A DNA stretch of 64,000 nt from Verrucomicrobiota bacterium (GCA_016713365.1 JADJPG010000037.1:1-64000); one strand, 5' to 3'; shown: positions 1 to 10,311, counted from the first letter of the stretch. Notes: a model not told the origin generated them from the letters alone. A program made the numbers and translations.

Positions 1-1080
1 ATCAGGCACGAGGTATTTTCGAGGGTCGCCGCTGGCGTGGACATGCCGGATGTTGCGAAGGAGAACGAATAAATCTTCCGGCGTAAGATTGGCCAGTCGA
101 ATGACGGGACCGGAGAAATCCACCACTCCCTGGCCAGCAAAACGGTTTTCCGCCAGTCGGGTTCGTAACGCTTCGTAGCTGAACAGACCCCGGCGTTTGT
201 CCTCGACGCATTCGTCCGTGCCTGCGAGTACGAAGCCAAGACCGGATACGCTGCCCTGAAGGCAGTCGTTGAGGATGGTGAGAATTGCCTCGTAATTTGC
301 CTGCCGGGCGCGCGAGTTCGGCAGCCGATGGGACAGGACAACCATTTCATCAAGTCCGACGAGCAAACCCCCGTGTCCGGCCACGCGGCAAAACGCAGCC
401 ATCAGTTTCAAACTGTCGTAGAAGCTTTCATCATCAATGATTCGACGTACGCCCAACGCTTCGCGTGCTTCTGTCTTGGTGGTGAATTCGCCGCGCAGCC
501 AGCGCATCGCGGCGCTTTGCAACGCCTCGTTCCCGGCGACATGACCTTCGTAATAACGGGCCAGCACTTCGGCAAACTCGAACCCGCCCACATGCTCTTG
601 CAACCCGCGCAGGTCGCCGAGAATTCGCTTCTTCACATCGTCAGGCGTGCCGCCGGCCTGCGTGACTTCGTGATGAAGATTGGAGATCCACCCTTCACAG
701 AGGCTCCGCAAAGCACCGCCGTCAGGTTTTCCTTTCGTGGCGAGATTGCGCATCAATTCAGACCACAAGGCTCGGGCTTGTCCCTGCGATGCCTGAATCC
801 GGCGATCCATTGTAAAATCTGCCTGCGCGACCACCAGACGCTTTTGCAAGGCGAGTGTGCGGATGAGATTCACGAAGAAACTTTTCCCGCTGCCAAATCG
901 TCCGACCACGATACGAAAAGCTGCACCGCCCTCTCCGATCCGCTCCAAGTCGGAGAACAGGGCCGACACTTCTGGCTTCCTGCCAACCTGAATCAGATGC
1001 AGGCCGAGCTTGGGGACGAGACCTGCCTGAAGTGATTGAAGCACTGCGTCGCGCTCGCGGCGTTTGATCGGTTCGGACAT
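1..1080 (-). CDS. BrxC/BrxD-family (DUF2791-like) P-loop ATPase, partial
   Basis: Read on the minus strand from an ATG at 1080, the frame stays open to the left edge (360 codons), so the C-terminus is missing. A Walker A motif GRFGSGKS lies at residues 60-67. A Walker B-like stretch GGLLVGLDEMVVL follows about 200 residues later, and the text after it (FVLAGTDECVEDKRRGLF) fits an AAA-like P-loop ATPase. The layout resembles the DUF2791 (BrxC_BrxD) family of BREX-type systems. The start is only 3 bases after the stop of the TerB gene, so the two are probably cotranscribed. Known relatives are often followed by a helicase gene, which would lie outside the window. Family assignment is from recognition, not a search. 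Confidence 0.72.
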   Translation of the reverse strand, partial: MSEPIKRRERDAVLQSLQAGLVPKLGLHLIQVGRKPEVSALFSDLERIGEGGAAFRIVVGRFGSGKSFFVNLIRTLALQKRLVVAQADFTMDRRIQASQGQARALWSELMRNLATKGKPDGGALRSLCEGWISNLHHEVTQAGGTPDDVKKRILGDLRGLQEHVGGFEFAEVLARYYEGHVAGNEALQSAAMRWLRGEFTTKTEAREALGVRRIIDDESFYDSLKLMAAFCRVAGHGGLLVGLDEMVVLSHRLPNSRARQANYEAILTILNDCLQGSVSGLGFVLAGTDECVEDKRRGLFSYEALRTRLAENRFAGQGVVDFSGPVIRLANLTPEDLFVLLRNIRHVHASGDPRKYLVPD

Positions 1081-1083
1081 AGG

Positions 1084-3312
1084 TCAGGAGGTCAACAGTT
1101 GACGATGGACGGTGATGGTATCTTCGCCTTCGAGCAGGAAATCGCCGAGATGCTCGTCCGCCCATTCGTTCAGCGTGTCCAAAACACCGTGGGGCATCAA
1201 GCGATGCTCGCGCGCCAGCGCATCGAACTCGACGCGGGTCCATGTATCGCGCTCCGCGAGTTGCAACAGAACGGGATGGAACCTGCCATCGAGGGTGTTC
1301 AGCTTTTCGACGGGCATGGCGAGGGTGCCTGGCGACTGAGCCATAACAACTGGTGCAGTGGCTACAACAGCGCGAATCGCCTTCAAGGGAGAGCTTGCCG
1401 GTTCTTCTTCAGACATGGCTTTCGCCAAAAGGCCAATAACCTCGTGCGTCTCGGCCGAGATGGTGGCGACGCGAGACATGTCCAACGAAAAAGCTGCCGG
1501 TGCGTCGGTAGTTTTTCCGATCGGCGAGGGGATCGCTTCTCCTGCTCTCTCTGCCTCCGCTGACTGAATGACGACTTCACGTCCTGATGTCGGCAAGTTG
1601 CGGATGATGGCATCCAGCGTTTCTTCATCCAGGCCAAGCGCGTCAAAGATGCGGGCAAGCGCCTTGTGTTCCTTCGGTGTAATGACCGCATCGGCTGCCG
1701 CCACATCCACGAGAAACTGTGCGATGACAAGGTGCTTGTCCTGCGGAACTCGCTTCGCTGTTCGTCCGAGTGTGACCTTGGCTGCCGCAGCATTGCGCGC
1801 GAGCAAAGTTTCCAAAACGACGAGGCGCTGGTGCTCGTCCGGCGTGAACTGAAAATGGCTCTCGATGAACTGCCGAAACGGATCGAGTTCGCTGCGGTCA
1901 ATCGCCACATCCGCCGCCGCGACCAGCAGACAAAGCTGGAGCAGCGCGGACGCCCCGAGGAAATTATCCGACGGCTCATCAACTCGACCGCTTGGCGGCT
2001 GGAAAAGCCCGACCTCTCGCGTGCCCCAAAAATTGCCCGCCCCATAGCGAGGGTCTGGTTCGAGGCAGTAGCCGAAGCCCTCCGTCGCACGCGCCAGAGT
2101 CTTGCTTTCGGGAAGACTGAAGTTGTCCTGTGGGGCTTTTCCGAGCAATTCGGCCAGTTCATTCGCCGTGAGCCGGAGAAACCCAAACTCAATCTCATTT
2201 CGTCGCAACGCCTCGGCCCACTTCGCTGGAAACGGATTTACCGAAGGCGCCGTCAACGGCGGCGGAGCCGCAGCCGCTCTTGCGGTCACGGCCTGCAAAG
2301 ACGGCGGCGCTTCAACGTCTGATGGCGTCAGCGGTGTGATGGGAACAAACGCCCCCGATTTTCGCGACGCCTTGAAGTCGCCCCTGTGGAGAAAATTCTC
2401 CATCGCGTCAGACGTATCCAGCCGGTCGTAGTTGAGCCGCTGCATCACTGCGCGGGTCAGCGCAGCGGACAGAACCGGTTGTTCCGCCGTGCGGCCTGTG
2501 CGCGAGTCAAACAAGTCGGCCATAGCCGTGACGAGCACTGTTTCGACCGGCAGCAAGACGAGCACTTCACGACCAACCCGCAGCACGCAACCGGCAACAT
2601 AGTCCGCGTATATTTCGTTGAAGCGAGCTTTCGGCATCGCCTTGCTGGAAACCTTGCCTGTAGCTGTCAGCGATTTGACTTCCGCTGGAATCACTTGCTC
2701 GCCGTTCACCTTGACGGCCACCTCGACTAGTCGAGGCGAATGCACGCGAAATGTCAGCGAGGAGCCCAACTCAGAAAGTTCAGCAAATGGTGTGAGTTCG
2801 CGGAGCACACGCGCGTAGGCGTCAGGCGAACCGGCGAGAACATCGTTCGCCAATTGGCGTTCATCTTCCCAAGAGGCGCAATCCTTCTGATACTGCGTCC
2901 AAGCAGCCTCGAAGTCGCGTTCGTCGCGAACTTGGGCCGATTCAATCTCAGCCGCAAAGGCCGCCGCCTGTTTCTTGGCTTTTCCGAATAGCCGGTCGAA
3001 GAACCCAGGGTCGTAAAGGGCATGTCGGGCCGCCGCATCGGTCTGATGCCGGTCGCCTCGTGCTGGCTCCATTGGCGCAAGCGACTGAGCGATGCCATGC
3101 CAGTCCCATTCATTCCCCTGTTCCTTGTGGATGGACAGGAGCACTTCAAGCTGGTTCTCGTGTGTCTCCACCTCCAGCCGCGCCTGCTCCAAGGCCGACA
3201 ACTTGGCGAGTTCCTTGTTGCGACGTTGCAATTCTTTGAAACGCCGTTGCTCTCCGCGTTGCGCGCGGCGTTCGGCTGCCTCAATGGCGCGAATGGTACC
3301 TCTCCAGCCCAT
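1084..3312 (-). CDS. TerB-domain protein (TerB core plus TerB-C)
   Basis: This 742-residue soluble protein starts with a charged coiled-coil-like stretch (residues 10-60). A TerB-type helical domain lies around residues 450-585, seen as two repeats of the type VAAADVAIDRSELDPF and VAAADAVITPKEHKAL whose acidic residues would bind a metal. The C-terminal 60 residues resemble the TerB-C domain. TerB modules occur in tellurite-resistance-associated stress and phage-defence gene neighbourhoods. The gene lies directly upstream of the BrxC/BrxD-like ATPase with a 3-base gap, which suggests one complex. Its molecular role is unknown. No signal peptide or membrane segment is visible. Confidence 0.75.
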   Translation of the reverse strand: MGWRGTIRAIEAAERRAQRGEQRRFKELQRRNKELAKLSALEQARLEVETHENQLEVLLSIHKEQGNEWDWHGIAQSLAPMEPARGDRHQTDAAARHALYDPGFFDRLFGKAKKQAAAFAAEIESAQVRDERDFEAAWTQYQKDCASWEDERQLANDVLAGSPDAYARVLRELTPFAELSELGSSLTFRVHSPRLVEVAVKVNGEQVIPAEVKSLTATGKVSSKAMPKARFNEIYADYVAGCVLRVGREVLVLLPVETVLVTAMADLFDSRTGRTAEQPVLSAALTRAVMQRLNYDRLDTSDAMENFLHRGDFKASRKSGAFVPITPLTPSDVEAPPSLQAVTARAAAAPPPLTAPSVNPFPAKWAEALRRNEIEFGFLRLTANELAELLGKAPQDNFSLPESKTLARATEGFGYCLEPDPRYGAGNFWGTREVGLFQPPSGRVDEPSDNFLGASALLQLCLLVAAADVAIDRSELDPFRQFIESHFQFTPDEHQRLVVLETLLARNAAAAKVTLGRTAKRVPQDKHLVIAQFLVDVAAADAVITPKEHKALARIFDALGLDEETLDAIIRNLPTSGREVVIQSAEAERAGEAIPSPIGKTTDAPAAFSLDMSRVATISAETHEVIGLLAKAMSEEEPASSPLKAIRAVVATAPVVMAQSPGTLAMPVEKLNTLDGRFHPVLLQLAERDTWTRVEFDALAREHRLMPHGVLDTLNEWADEHLGDFLLEGEDTITVHRQLLTS

Positions 3313-3524
3313 GACTCTTGTTGGCAGAGGCTATCCGGGGCGGATGCTTTACTCAAGCTTCTCTAATTTGTCGCCGTTCGCGCTTCGGTTGGGATGTTGG
3401 CGAAGGGAGACGACGAGATTCCGCAGTGGAGCGCATATCGAAACGGAGGAAGTAGCGGAGCGACCGAGCCAAGTTCCCAACGGAAGCACCGCGCGGCTGC
3501 GCGCTTGATTCCGCAGCGACGAGC

Positions 3525-3582
3525 GTGGGCTGGGAATTCGGCGGGGGACCGAAGTGAGGGAGCCGTCAAATTCCCAGCCCAT
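3525..3582. repeat. intergenic inverted repeat (about 13-bp arms)
   Basis: TGGGCTGGGAATT (near 3526-3538) is repeated as its exact reverse complement AATTCCCAGCCCA (3569-3581), with a GC-rich loop of about 30 bases. It lies in the 285-base gap between the methylase/helicase stop and the TerB gene, a gap with no convincing ORF. It could be a transcription terminator or a dispersed repeat. There is no T-run directly after either arm, so the terminator reading is weak. Confidence 0.45.
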
Positions 3583-3597
3583 GTTGGTCGCCGCGAG

Positions 3598-6500
3598 TTA
3601 CTCAAAACCGATGTGTTGACGCTTGCGTGAGTCTTGCTTCGTGGAGTCCGCACGATTCACGGACTTGATTTCGCGCCCGTTGCGCTGGTCCAGTTTCTTC
3701 GCCGGAGCCTCGACTTGTTGGATGGCTTCTTCGGCAACTTCATTGGCTTGGGCGTCGAGTTGGTTCGGAGCCTGGTTTTTGTTCAGGTCGAGCGCCTCGG
3801 TGATCTGTTGCTGGCGCTTGGTCATCGAAGCCAGTTTGTCAGCGTACTCAAAAGGCGTATCCACCTGCTCCTGCAAATCGGTTAGCCGTTTCTGCGTGTC
3901 TGCGATATTCCGAGTCAGCGCGGCGGCGGATTCGTCGAGATTCTGCACGGTGCATTCGAGGGAGCGGATGGTGCCGAGTGCGGTGCTGGCGATCTTCGCG
4001 GTATGAGTTGAAGCTCCCTTCACAATAATTTCCGGGCCGCGCATGTAGTTGTCTGCGACAAACAATTGAAACCCGGCGAAGCGACCGATGGATCGCTCGC
4101 CTCCAGTGCCGCGCATTCGCTCCGCCCGGCGAAGCAGAAGCTCACCCGCGATGCCACGGTCGCGGATTTCCTGTCCTTCGATTTCGATGACGAACTTGTC
4201 GCCGCTGGTGTCCAGCCGCGTGGACATATCCTTTTGCACGTCAGCCAGACGTTTCTCAAATCGCGGAATCTCGTCGGTGAGGTGGCGGAATTGGTAGCGC
4301 AGTTTGTATTGCGTCTCGGCGTGCTGGCTGCGAAGACGTGTGAGTCGGGCGACTTCCGTATCGATGCCGGCCTTCTCAATCACCATTGGATTACCAGACG
4401 CGATGGCTTTGACTTCGGCATAAGTCAGCGCCGCGCCGTCCACGTCTTCAATGCGGCGCAAACCGCTCTCACCAGTCATCACTTGGGCGATGAACTTCGC
4501 TTTCGTCTCCAAGGTCTGCCACATGTACGCATCGAACGATTCTTCAGTGACGTAGCGGTGAATCTGGATTTCGGGATTGGTGTTGCCCTGTCGGAGAATG
4601 CGTCCCTCGCGTTGTTCCACGTCGGCGGGCCGCCAGGGTGCATCGAGATGATGGAGGGCGATCAATCGCTCCTGCACGTTTGTTCCCGCACCCATCTTCA
4701 GAGTGCTGCCAAACAGAACACGGACCTTGCCCGCGCGCACATCGCGGAACAGTTCGACTTTGGCCGCGTCGCCTTCGTAGTCCTGCATGAAGGCGACTTC
4801 CTCGGACGGGATGCCCCGAGCAACGAGCTTGTCACGCATGTCTTCATACACGGAAAAGCCCTTGCCGCTGGTTGGCGTGGAGAGGTCGCAGAAGACAAGC
4901 TGGGCACAACGCTTGTCGAAGTGTCGCGCCAGATGCGCTCCATTTCGTTGACCGCTTTGTTGACCTTGCTGTCGGGATGGTCGGGCAAATGCGGGTCGTG
5001 CAGCCGGAGGTCGAGCGCGGCTTTGCGACCATCTGTAGTGACGAGCAGCATGTTGTCTTTACGCGGATCAACCTTGCCCGTGCGCAGCGCCTCCGCGCGC
5101 TCGACCAGACTTTGCACAATCGCCTTCAACTCCGGCGAACACGGCGCGCTCGTCACGATGGGCCTGCCGGTGCGAATCGCGGGCACGGGAAGTTTCAGCA
5201 TCACCTGCGTCTGGATGTCTGCGACCTGGCGGAACTGTTGCATCAACTCCGGCACGTTGATGAAACGGGCAAAGCGCGTATTCAGGCGGTAGCCAGAGCC
5301 ATCGGGAGAAAGTTCCATCGCCGTGACAGGTTCGCCGAAGGTCGCCGCCCACGAATCAAAGTGATCAACATGCTGCGCCTTGAGCGCCGGCATCTGCAAG
5401 TAACGCTGCATCGTGAACATCTCGGCCACGCTGTTCGCGATGGGCGTGCCGGTGGCGAATGTGACACCGCCGCCGCCATTCACGCGTTGGACATGCCGCG
5501 CCTTGAGAAGCATGTCGAACGCGCGTTGCGAAGCCGTCGCCGGCAGACCGGCGATGCGCGTCATCTTCGACACGTAAAACAGGTTCTTGAAGTAGTGCGC
5601 CTCATCGACGAACAGCCTGTCCACGCCAAGTTCCTCGAACGTCAGCATGTCGTCTTTCCTCCCTCCACTGGCGAGTTCCTTGAGCCTGGTTTCCAGCTTC
5701 TTCTTGGATCGTTCCAGTTCCTTCACGATGCGGGAATTGTCCTGCTGCCGCTGTTCCAGAATCGCCAGCTCCAGTTCGCGCAGTTGTTCCCGGAAAAATT
5801 CCTGCTGCGTCTCTAGCGACAACGGAATCCGCTCAAAGCCGGAATGGGTCACGATGACGGCATCCCAATTGCCCGTCGCGATGCGGCTCATCAGCGTCTT
5901 GCGCTTCTCCTTCTCGAAATCGTCCTTCGTCGCGACCAGAATGTTCGCGCCGGGATAGAGCGTGAGCAGTTCCGACGAGAACTGGCCGAGCATGTGATTA
6001 GGGACGGCGAACAGCGGCTTGCGGGCGAAGCCCAGCCGCTTCAGTTCCATTGCCGCCGCAACCATCGTGTAGGTCTTGCCCGCGCCGACGACATGAGCCA
6101 GCAGTGTATTCGGCGTTTGCAGGATTCGCCAGACGGACGCCTTCTGATGCGGGCGCAAGACAATCGCCGGTGAAGCGCCGGGCAAGGTGAGATGGTCGCC
6201 GTTGAAGGTGCGGAGCCGGACGTTGTTGAACTCGTCGTTGTATTTGCGAACGAGTCGTTCCCGTCGGTCGTCGCCCTGCCACAGCCAGTCCTTGAAGCGG
6301 CCCTTGATCTTCTCCTGCTTGTCGCGCGCCACCTCGGTTGCGGCCGGATTCAGGATCAACTTGTCCGTGCGCGAGTCGTAGTCATAGAGGGTCGGAGTGC
6401 GAAGGTTCAACGCATCCTCCAGAAGTTCCAGAGCGGGCCGCCGGTCAGTGCCCCACTCGGTCACATTGGCCACGCTCGACTTGGCTGACCAGCCGCCGCG

Positions 6501-8810
6501 CACAATCCAGGTCCCAATCATCGGTGCGTAGCTGACGCTGATGCCGTGCTCGCCGAGCATCTCCTCGGCGAATTGCTTGATGTCCTCCGAGGGAACCCAG
6601 GTGCTGCCGAGTCGCGCATCAATCTCCGTGGCGTTCAAGTCCGTTGGCTGAACCGTCTTGAGCGCCTCGACGTTGGGTTGGAACCGCGCGTCAACCAGAG
6701 CCGCCGATTCCGCCGCGACCAGCTTGGCCCGCACGTTGCCGGACAAATAATCATCCTCGGTTTCCCAGCGGTTCGTTTGCGGGTTGAGAAAGATGGCTCC
6801 TTTGAGTTCCGGCAGAAACTCCGTTGGCGGCTTTTGCAGCAACGCGCTGATGTGGTCAAGATCCACCGCGCCGCGCTCGTTGAGCGTGAGCACCAAAGCT
6901 TCCGTGGCTGTGGCGGCTGCATGGGGTGTGCGCTGAACCTGGATGGTGCGCTCACGGAAAATGGACGCCTTGGTCGCGCGCCTGGTTTCCTCGTCGTAGT
7001 GCTCCAGTGAAAGCAGCAACGGCAAATCCGGGTCGCCACGAAATGCAGCCGTGTTGGCTCGTTCCGAAATGGCGCCGAACCTCGTGGCGAATGAGTCATA
7101 CGCGCGATTGAGTTCCTCGCGCGTGGCGACAACCTCGTTTTCGTCGTGACCCCCCAATTGTGAACGAAGACAGCGCCGTACGGCATCGCGAACTCGAATC
7201 AACCCGCGAATGCGTGTAGCAGTGGTGCTGGCCAGCCCGTCAAGGATTCGCAACTCATCGCCTTCGCGGATGCCGATGCGCCCATCGACCAGCGCATAGG
7301 CGTTGGGCTTCACGTCATCCGGCGCAGGGATGGCTTGCTCCGGCACCGGGGCTTCAAATTGCTGGCGTCGCGCGATTCGGAAAACGCCTTCCGCCAACCT
7401 GGCGACGGCGGTGGCAAGCTGTTCCGCCAAGTCCCGTCCGTTGGAAACAAGAGTTGGTTCGGCTCGTTGATACATCCGACCTTCGAGACGCATTTCACCA
7501 AGCATCATCTCCGGTCGTTCAGCAAAGTATTCATTCACCGCGATGGATTCGCCCAGTGAGTTGGTGATATCAACGAGATGTTGCCACGCCGGGCCTTGCG
7601 GTGTTTCGCCGGGCAGCCGCTTCCGCAGCATCACGATGTCGGTCGTGACTTCAGTGTTCGCGTTCTGCTTGAAAGCGTCGTTGGGCAGGCGGATGGCACC
7701 GAGCAAGTCCGCTTGCTGCGCGAGGTATTCGCGGAGAGCGCCGTCCACTTTGTCGAAGGTGCCTTTCGATGTGACGAACAGAATCACCCCGCCGGGGCGA
7801 ATCTTCTCCAGCGTGGCGGCGAAGAAATAGTCGTGGATGACGAAGTTCCAATTCTTGAAACGCGGGTCGAATGGCTTGTAGTCGCCGAAGGGAATGTTGG
7901 AAATCGCCACATCGTAGAAGCCGTCGGCAAGCTTGGTTTCCTCGAACGGTTGATGGCGGATGTCAGCATCGGGATAGAGCTGCTTCGCCAGCTGCGCGGT
8001 CACGGAGTCAATTTCAACACCCGTGATATGGGAACGGGCACGCAGTTCATCCGGCATCAGACCGATGAAATGACCGAGGCCGCACGCTGGTTCGAGGATT
8101 CGTCCATGCTCGAAACCGAAACGCCGCAATGCACCGTACATCGCCCGAATGACGACGGGTGCGGTGTAGTGGGCGTTGAGCGTGGTGGCGCGGGCGGACT
8201 CAAATTCTTCCGGCGTCAGGAGTTTTTCCAACTGCTCGCCTTGCGAAGCCCACTCCTTGTTGAATGGATCAAAGACCTGCGGCAGCCCGCCCCAACCGAC
8301 GTAACGAACAAGTATCTTCTTCTCCTCGTCAGACGCGGTGCGAGTTTCGCCCTCCAGTTCCTTGAGCAGCGTGATGGCCGCCAGATTGTCGCGGCACTTT
8401 TGTTTCAGGGAGCCAACGCCGAGCTTGTCGGTGTCGGTGATGCGGTAGTTCTTCGGATTGCGCGGAGCTTCGGCGTCAAGAACTGGAATCAGGACTCTGG
8501 CTGCAGGAAGATGTATCGCGTCCGCACCGTCTCCCACGCCGAGTCGTGAGCCTGTTGTGTGGTCAGCCCCTGCTGAATCAACTGGCGGCGAATCCGGTCG
8601 AGTTCCTCGTCCGTCTTCTCCTCCGCTTCGAGGAGCGCCTGATCCAGCATCCCTTTCGCTTCGAGTTCCACGACCATCTTCGGAAGGAACTCCCGCCAGT
8701 GCTTCTCGGCCATCATGCCGTATTGCGTCAGTGTTGTCATAAGTCGTCGCGGCAGGCGCGAACAAGTCGAGCTGTTGAACGTCATCCGCACGTTGCCTTC
8801 GCGTAGCCAT
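3598..8810 (-). CDS. N6-adenine methylase/SNF2-like helicase fusion (DarB-like), one frameshift
   Basis: A very large protein (about 1737 residues if one base is restored) read from the ATG at 8810. The N-terminal half has a methylase fold: PACGLGHFIGLMP (AdoMet site) and SNIPFGDY in the place of the NPPY motif. The second half is an SF2 helicase with HVVGAGKTYTM (motif I), DRLFVDEAHYF (DEAH-type motif II), TGTPIANS (motif III), and MGAGTNVQ and RILRQGN (motifs V and VI). The frame breaks near 4915-4924: after RIWRDTS the protein continues in another frame as KRCAQLVFCDLSTPTSGKG. The total length is one base short of a multiple of three, so a single lost base, possibly a sequencing error, explains it. 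Such fusions are common on ICEs and phages, and DarB of phage P1 protects DNA from restriction. The first 110 or so residues are low-complexity because another ORF overlaps them. Confidence 0.82.
8489..8740 (-). CDS. TnpV-like small helical protein overlapping the helicase gene
   Basis: An 83-residue ORF from ATG 8740 starts MTTLTQYGMMAEKHWREFLP and continues as an amphipathic, Glu/Lys/Leu-rich helical protein ending RTRYIFLQPES. Its composition is that of a real soluble protein and it resembles TnpV-type proteins of mobile elements (recognition only). It lies wholly inside the 5' part of the methylase/helicase gene in another frame. There the larger protein is low-complexity and Gly/Arg/Ser-rich, as expected when a second frame dictates the sequence. 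Either both are translated, or the helicase starts further downstream (for example the GTG just before GDGADAIHLPAAR). Function unknown. Confidence 0.55.
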   Translation of the reverse strand: MTTLTQYGMMAEKHWREFLPKMVVELEAKGMLDQALLEAEEKTDEELDRIRRQLIQQGLTTQQAHDSAWETVRTRYIFLQPES

Positions 8811-8870
8811 TTCTAGTATGCGATGGCCAAGAGCATCGCGCAATGTGGAGTTCAGGAAGTAAGGGCGGCA

Positions 8871-9785
8871 TTACGATGTCCTCACCAGAAGGGATTCTCC
8901 GTCCTCTGCGGTTTGCAGTTTTCCAACGCCGGTTCCTCCGAGCAGAAGGCTCTTGGCCACGGCATCGCCGATCAATCGCTCCGTCGCGTTACGCATGGGC
9001 CGCGCGCCGAGCTTGGGGTGAAATCCTTTCCTCACAAGAAACGCGAGTATCGTATCGTCTGCTTCGAGTGTGTAACCCTGCGCTTTGAGGAATCGCAATT
9101 CCGATTGAAGGAACTTCTCCGCGATTTCCAACTGCACGTCGTAATTGAGCGGATGGAAGACGAGCACTTCGTCAATGCGCGCGAACAGTTCGGGACGCAG
9201 CGTCTGTTGCGCGCGGCTCAGGACGTGGCGTTCGAGAGTGGCCGCGCTGGAATGTTGCAGACCCAGAATCTCCGCCGCGCCGATGTTGGAGGTCAGAGCG
9301 ATGTAGAAGGGTGAGAAGTCGAGCGTCCGCCCATTGGCCAAAGTCACGCGGGCGGCGTCGAGCAGTTGCAGGCAGATGTCGAGCACTCGCGGGTGAGCCT
9401 TCTCGATTTCGTCCATCAGCAGGGTGCCCTCCTGCACGCGGTCCCGCTCCATTCCCAGATAACCGCACTCGCCGGGCTGTGAGCCGATGAGCACGCCCAG
9501 GCTCGCCTGCGTTTGATACTCCGACATGTCGAGCCGGATGAGCGAGTCGGTAGCAAACAGTCGGCGCGTGAAGACCATCGTTGCCTCGGTCTTGCCGGTG
9601 CCGGTGGGGCCGAGCTTCAAGAAGCTTCCGCGCGGGCGCCCCGGCTTTCGCAATCCCAACTGTCCACGCCTCAGCACCGACATGATGCGCGGCAGGACGT
9701 GGGCTTGTCCGCGAATCTCACGCGGGAGTTCTTCCTCCAGTTCGTGAAGGCGTTTCAATTCGTCGGCGGAGCACGGCGTTTTCAT
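8871..9785 (-). CDS. ClpB/ClpA-like single-module AAA+ ATPase
   Basis: A 304-residue protein with one Clp-type AAA+ module. Walker A is GPTGTGKT (about residues 59-66) and Walker B is TLLMDEIEKAH. A sensor-like ALTSNIGA and a C-terminal small domain (FHPKLGARPMRNATERLIG, typical of the ClpB D2 end) follow. It lacks the N-domain, first AAA module and middle coiled coil of full-length ClpB (about 860 residues). It is therefore an accessory ATPase rather than the housekeeping disaggregase. It is the first gene of the leftward operon that continues into the methylase/helicase, and it is divergent from the type IV secretion operon across a shared control region. Confidence 0.8.
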   Translation of the reverse strand: MKTPCSADELKRLHELEEELPREIRGQAHVLPRIMSVLRRGQLGLRKPGRPRGSFLKLGPTGTGKTEATMVFTRRLFATDSLIRLDMSEYQTQASLGVLIGSQPGECGYLGMERDRVQEGTLLMDEIEKAHPRVLDICLQLLDAARVTLANGRTLDFSPFYIALTSNIGAAEILGLQHSSAATLERHVLSRAQQTLRPELFARIDEVLVFHPLNYDVQLEIAEKFLQSELRFLKAQGYTLEADDTILAFLVRKGFHPKLGARPMRNATERLIGDAVAKSLLLGGTGVGKLQTAEDGESLLVRTS

Positions 9786-9818
9786 GCCGCCAATTCTTAC
9801 CGAAACAACGCCCGACGA

Positions 9819-9837
9819 TTGTGCCCATCGGGCACAA
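9819..9837. promoter_or_regulatory. ICE operator copy 1 (TTGTGCCC-N3-GGGCACAA)
   Basis: A perfect inverted repeat with 8-bp arms around ATC, between the divergent clpB-like gene (start 9785) and the virB operon (pilin start 9904 or 9928). The same GTGCCC-RTC-GGGCAC core occurs at 31598-31612 and 36665-36679, each time just upstream of an ICE gene. Copy number, symmetry and placement suggest a repressor or activator binding site. The cognate regulator is not shown by the sequence. Confidence 0.7.
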
Positions 9838-9903
9838 CGCGCGTCCCGCGCGCTGATAGAACTTCACGCGACGATTCGGAAGCACGGTGCCTCCGACGCA
9901 AAA

Positions 9904-10311
9904 ATGAAAAACGTATCGCGAAACAAAATGAAAACACTCGCTCAATCCCTTCGCAGAACCGTACGCGGCCTCGCCGTGGCTCTCTGTATCAATCCACGCC
10001 TTCGGACCACCTTGCTGCTGGCAGCCGTCGTCGTTCTCAACTCCACCAGCGCCTTCGCCCAGGCGTTCGGCTCGACCGAACTCAAGACCGGCATCAGCAA
10101 CAGTCTCGCCGTCATCATGCTCTTCGGCTTCGTGCTCGGTATTGCGGCGGTCATCGCTGGCGGTTTCGCCATCCGGCGCGGCGACGTGGACACTGGCAAG
10201 CTCTCCATCATCGGTGGCGCGGTGATTGCCGCCGCACCCGCGGTCGCCTTCGCGTTCTTCAAAATCTTCGGCCTCGACACCAACTCGACGGTTGGCGTGG
10301 GCGCATTCTGA
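9904..10311 (+). CDS. virB2: VirB2/TrbC-like conjugative pilin
   Basis: A small hydrophobic protein of 135 residues from ATG 9904 (or 127 from ATG 9928, also in frame). A long signal peptide ends near STSAFAQA, and two membrane segments follow (SLAVIMLFGFVLGIAAVIAGG and IIGGAVIAAAPAVAFAFF) joined by a short charged loop (RRGDVDTGK), as in VirB2/TrbC pilins. An upstream extension to 9784 is open but would read through the operator, so it was not used. It is the first gene of the rightward type IV secretion operon. Its stop TGA overlaps the ATG of the next gene, suggesting coupled translation. Confidence 0.75.
   Translation: MKNVSRNKMKTLAQSLRRTVRGLAVALCINPRLRTTLLLAAVVVLNSTSAFAQAFGSTELKTGISNSLAVIMLFGFVLGIAAVIAGGFAIRRGDVDTGKLSIIGGAVIAAAPAVAFAFFKIFGLDTNSTVGVGAF

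Noticed and set aside
328..1563. Long plus-strand frames opposite the ATPase and TerB genes
   Set aside because: They mirror the minus-strand genes, have odd composition and no motifs; GC-rich antisense frames.
4905..4930. Programmed ribosomal frameshift in the methylase/helicase
   Set aside because: No slippery heptamer or downstream structure typical of programmed shifts at the break; a lost base is simpler.
4066..8549. Long plus-strand frames opposite the methylase/helicase
   Set aside because: Antisense shadows rich in Arg/His/Val with no ribosome sites; the minus strand has complete helicase motifs.
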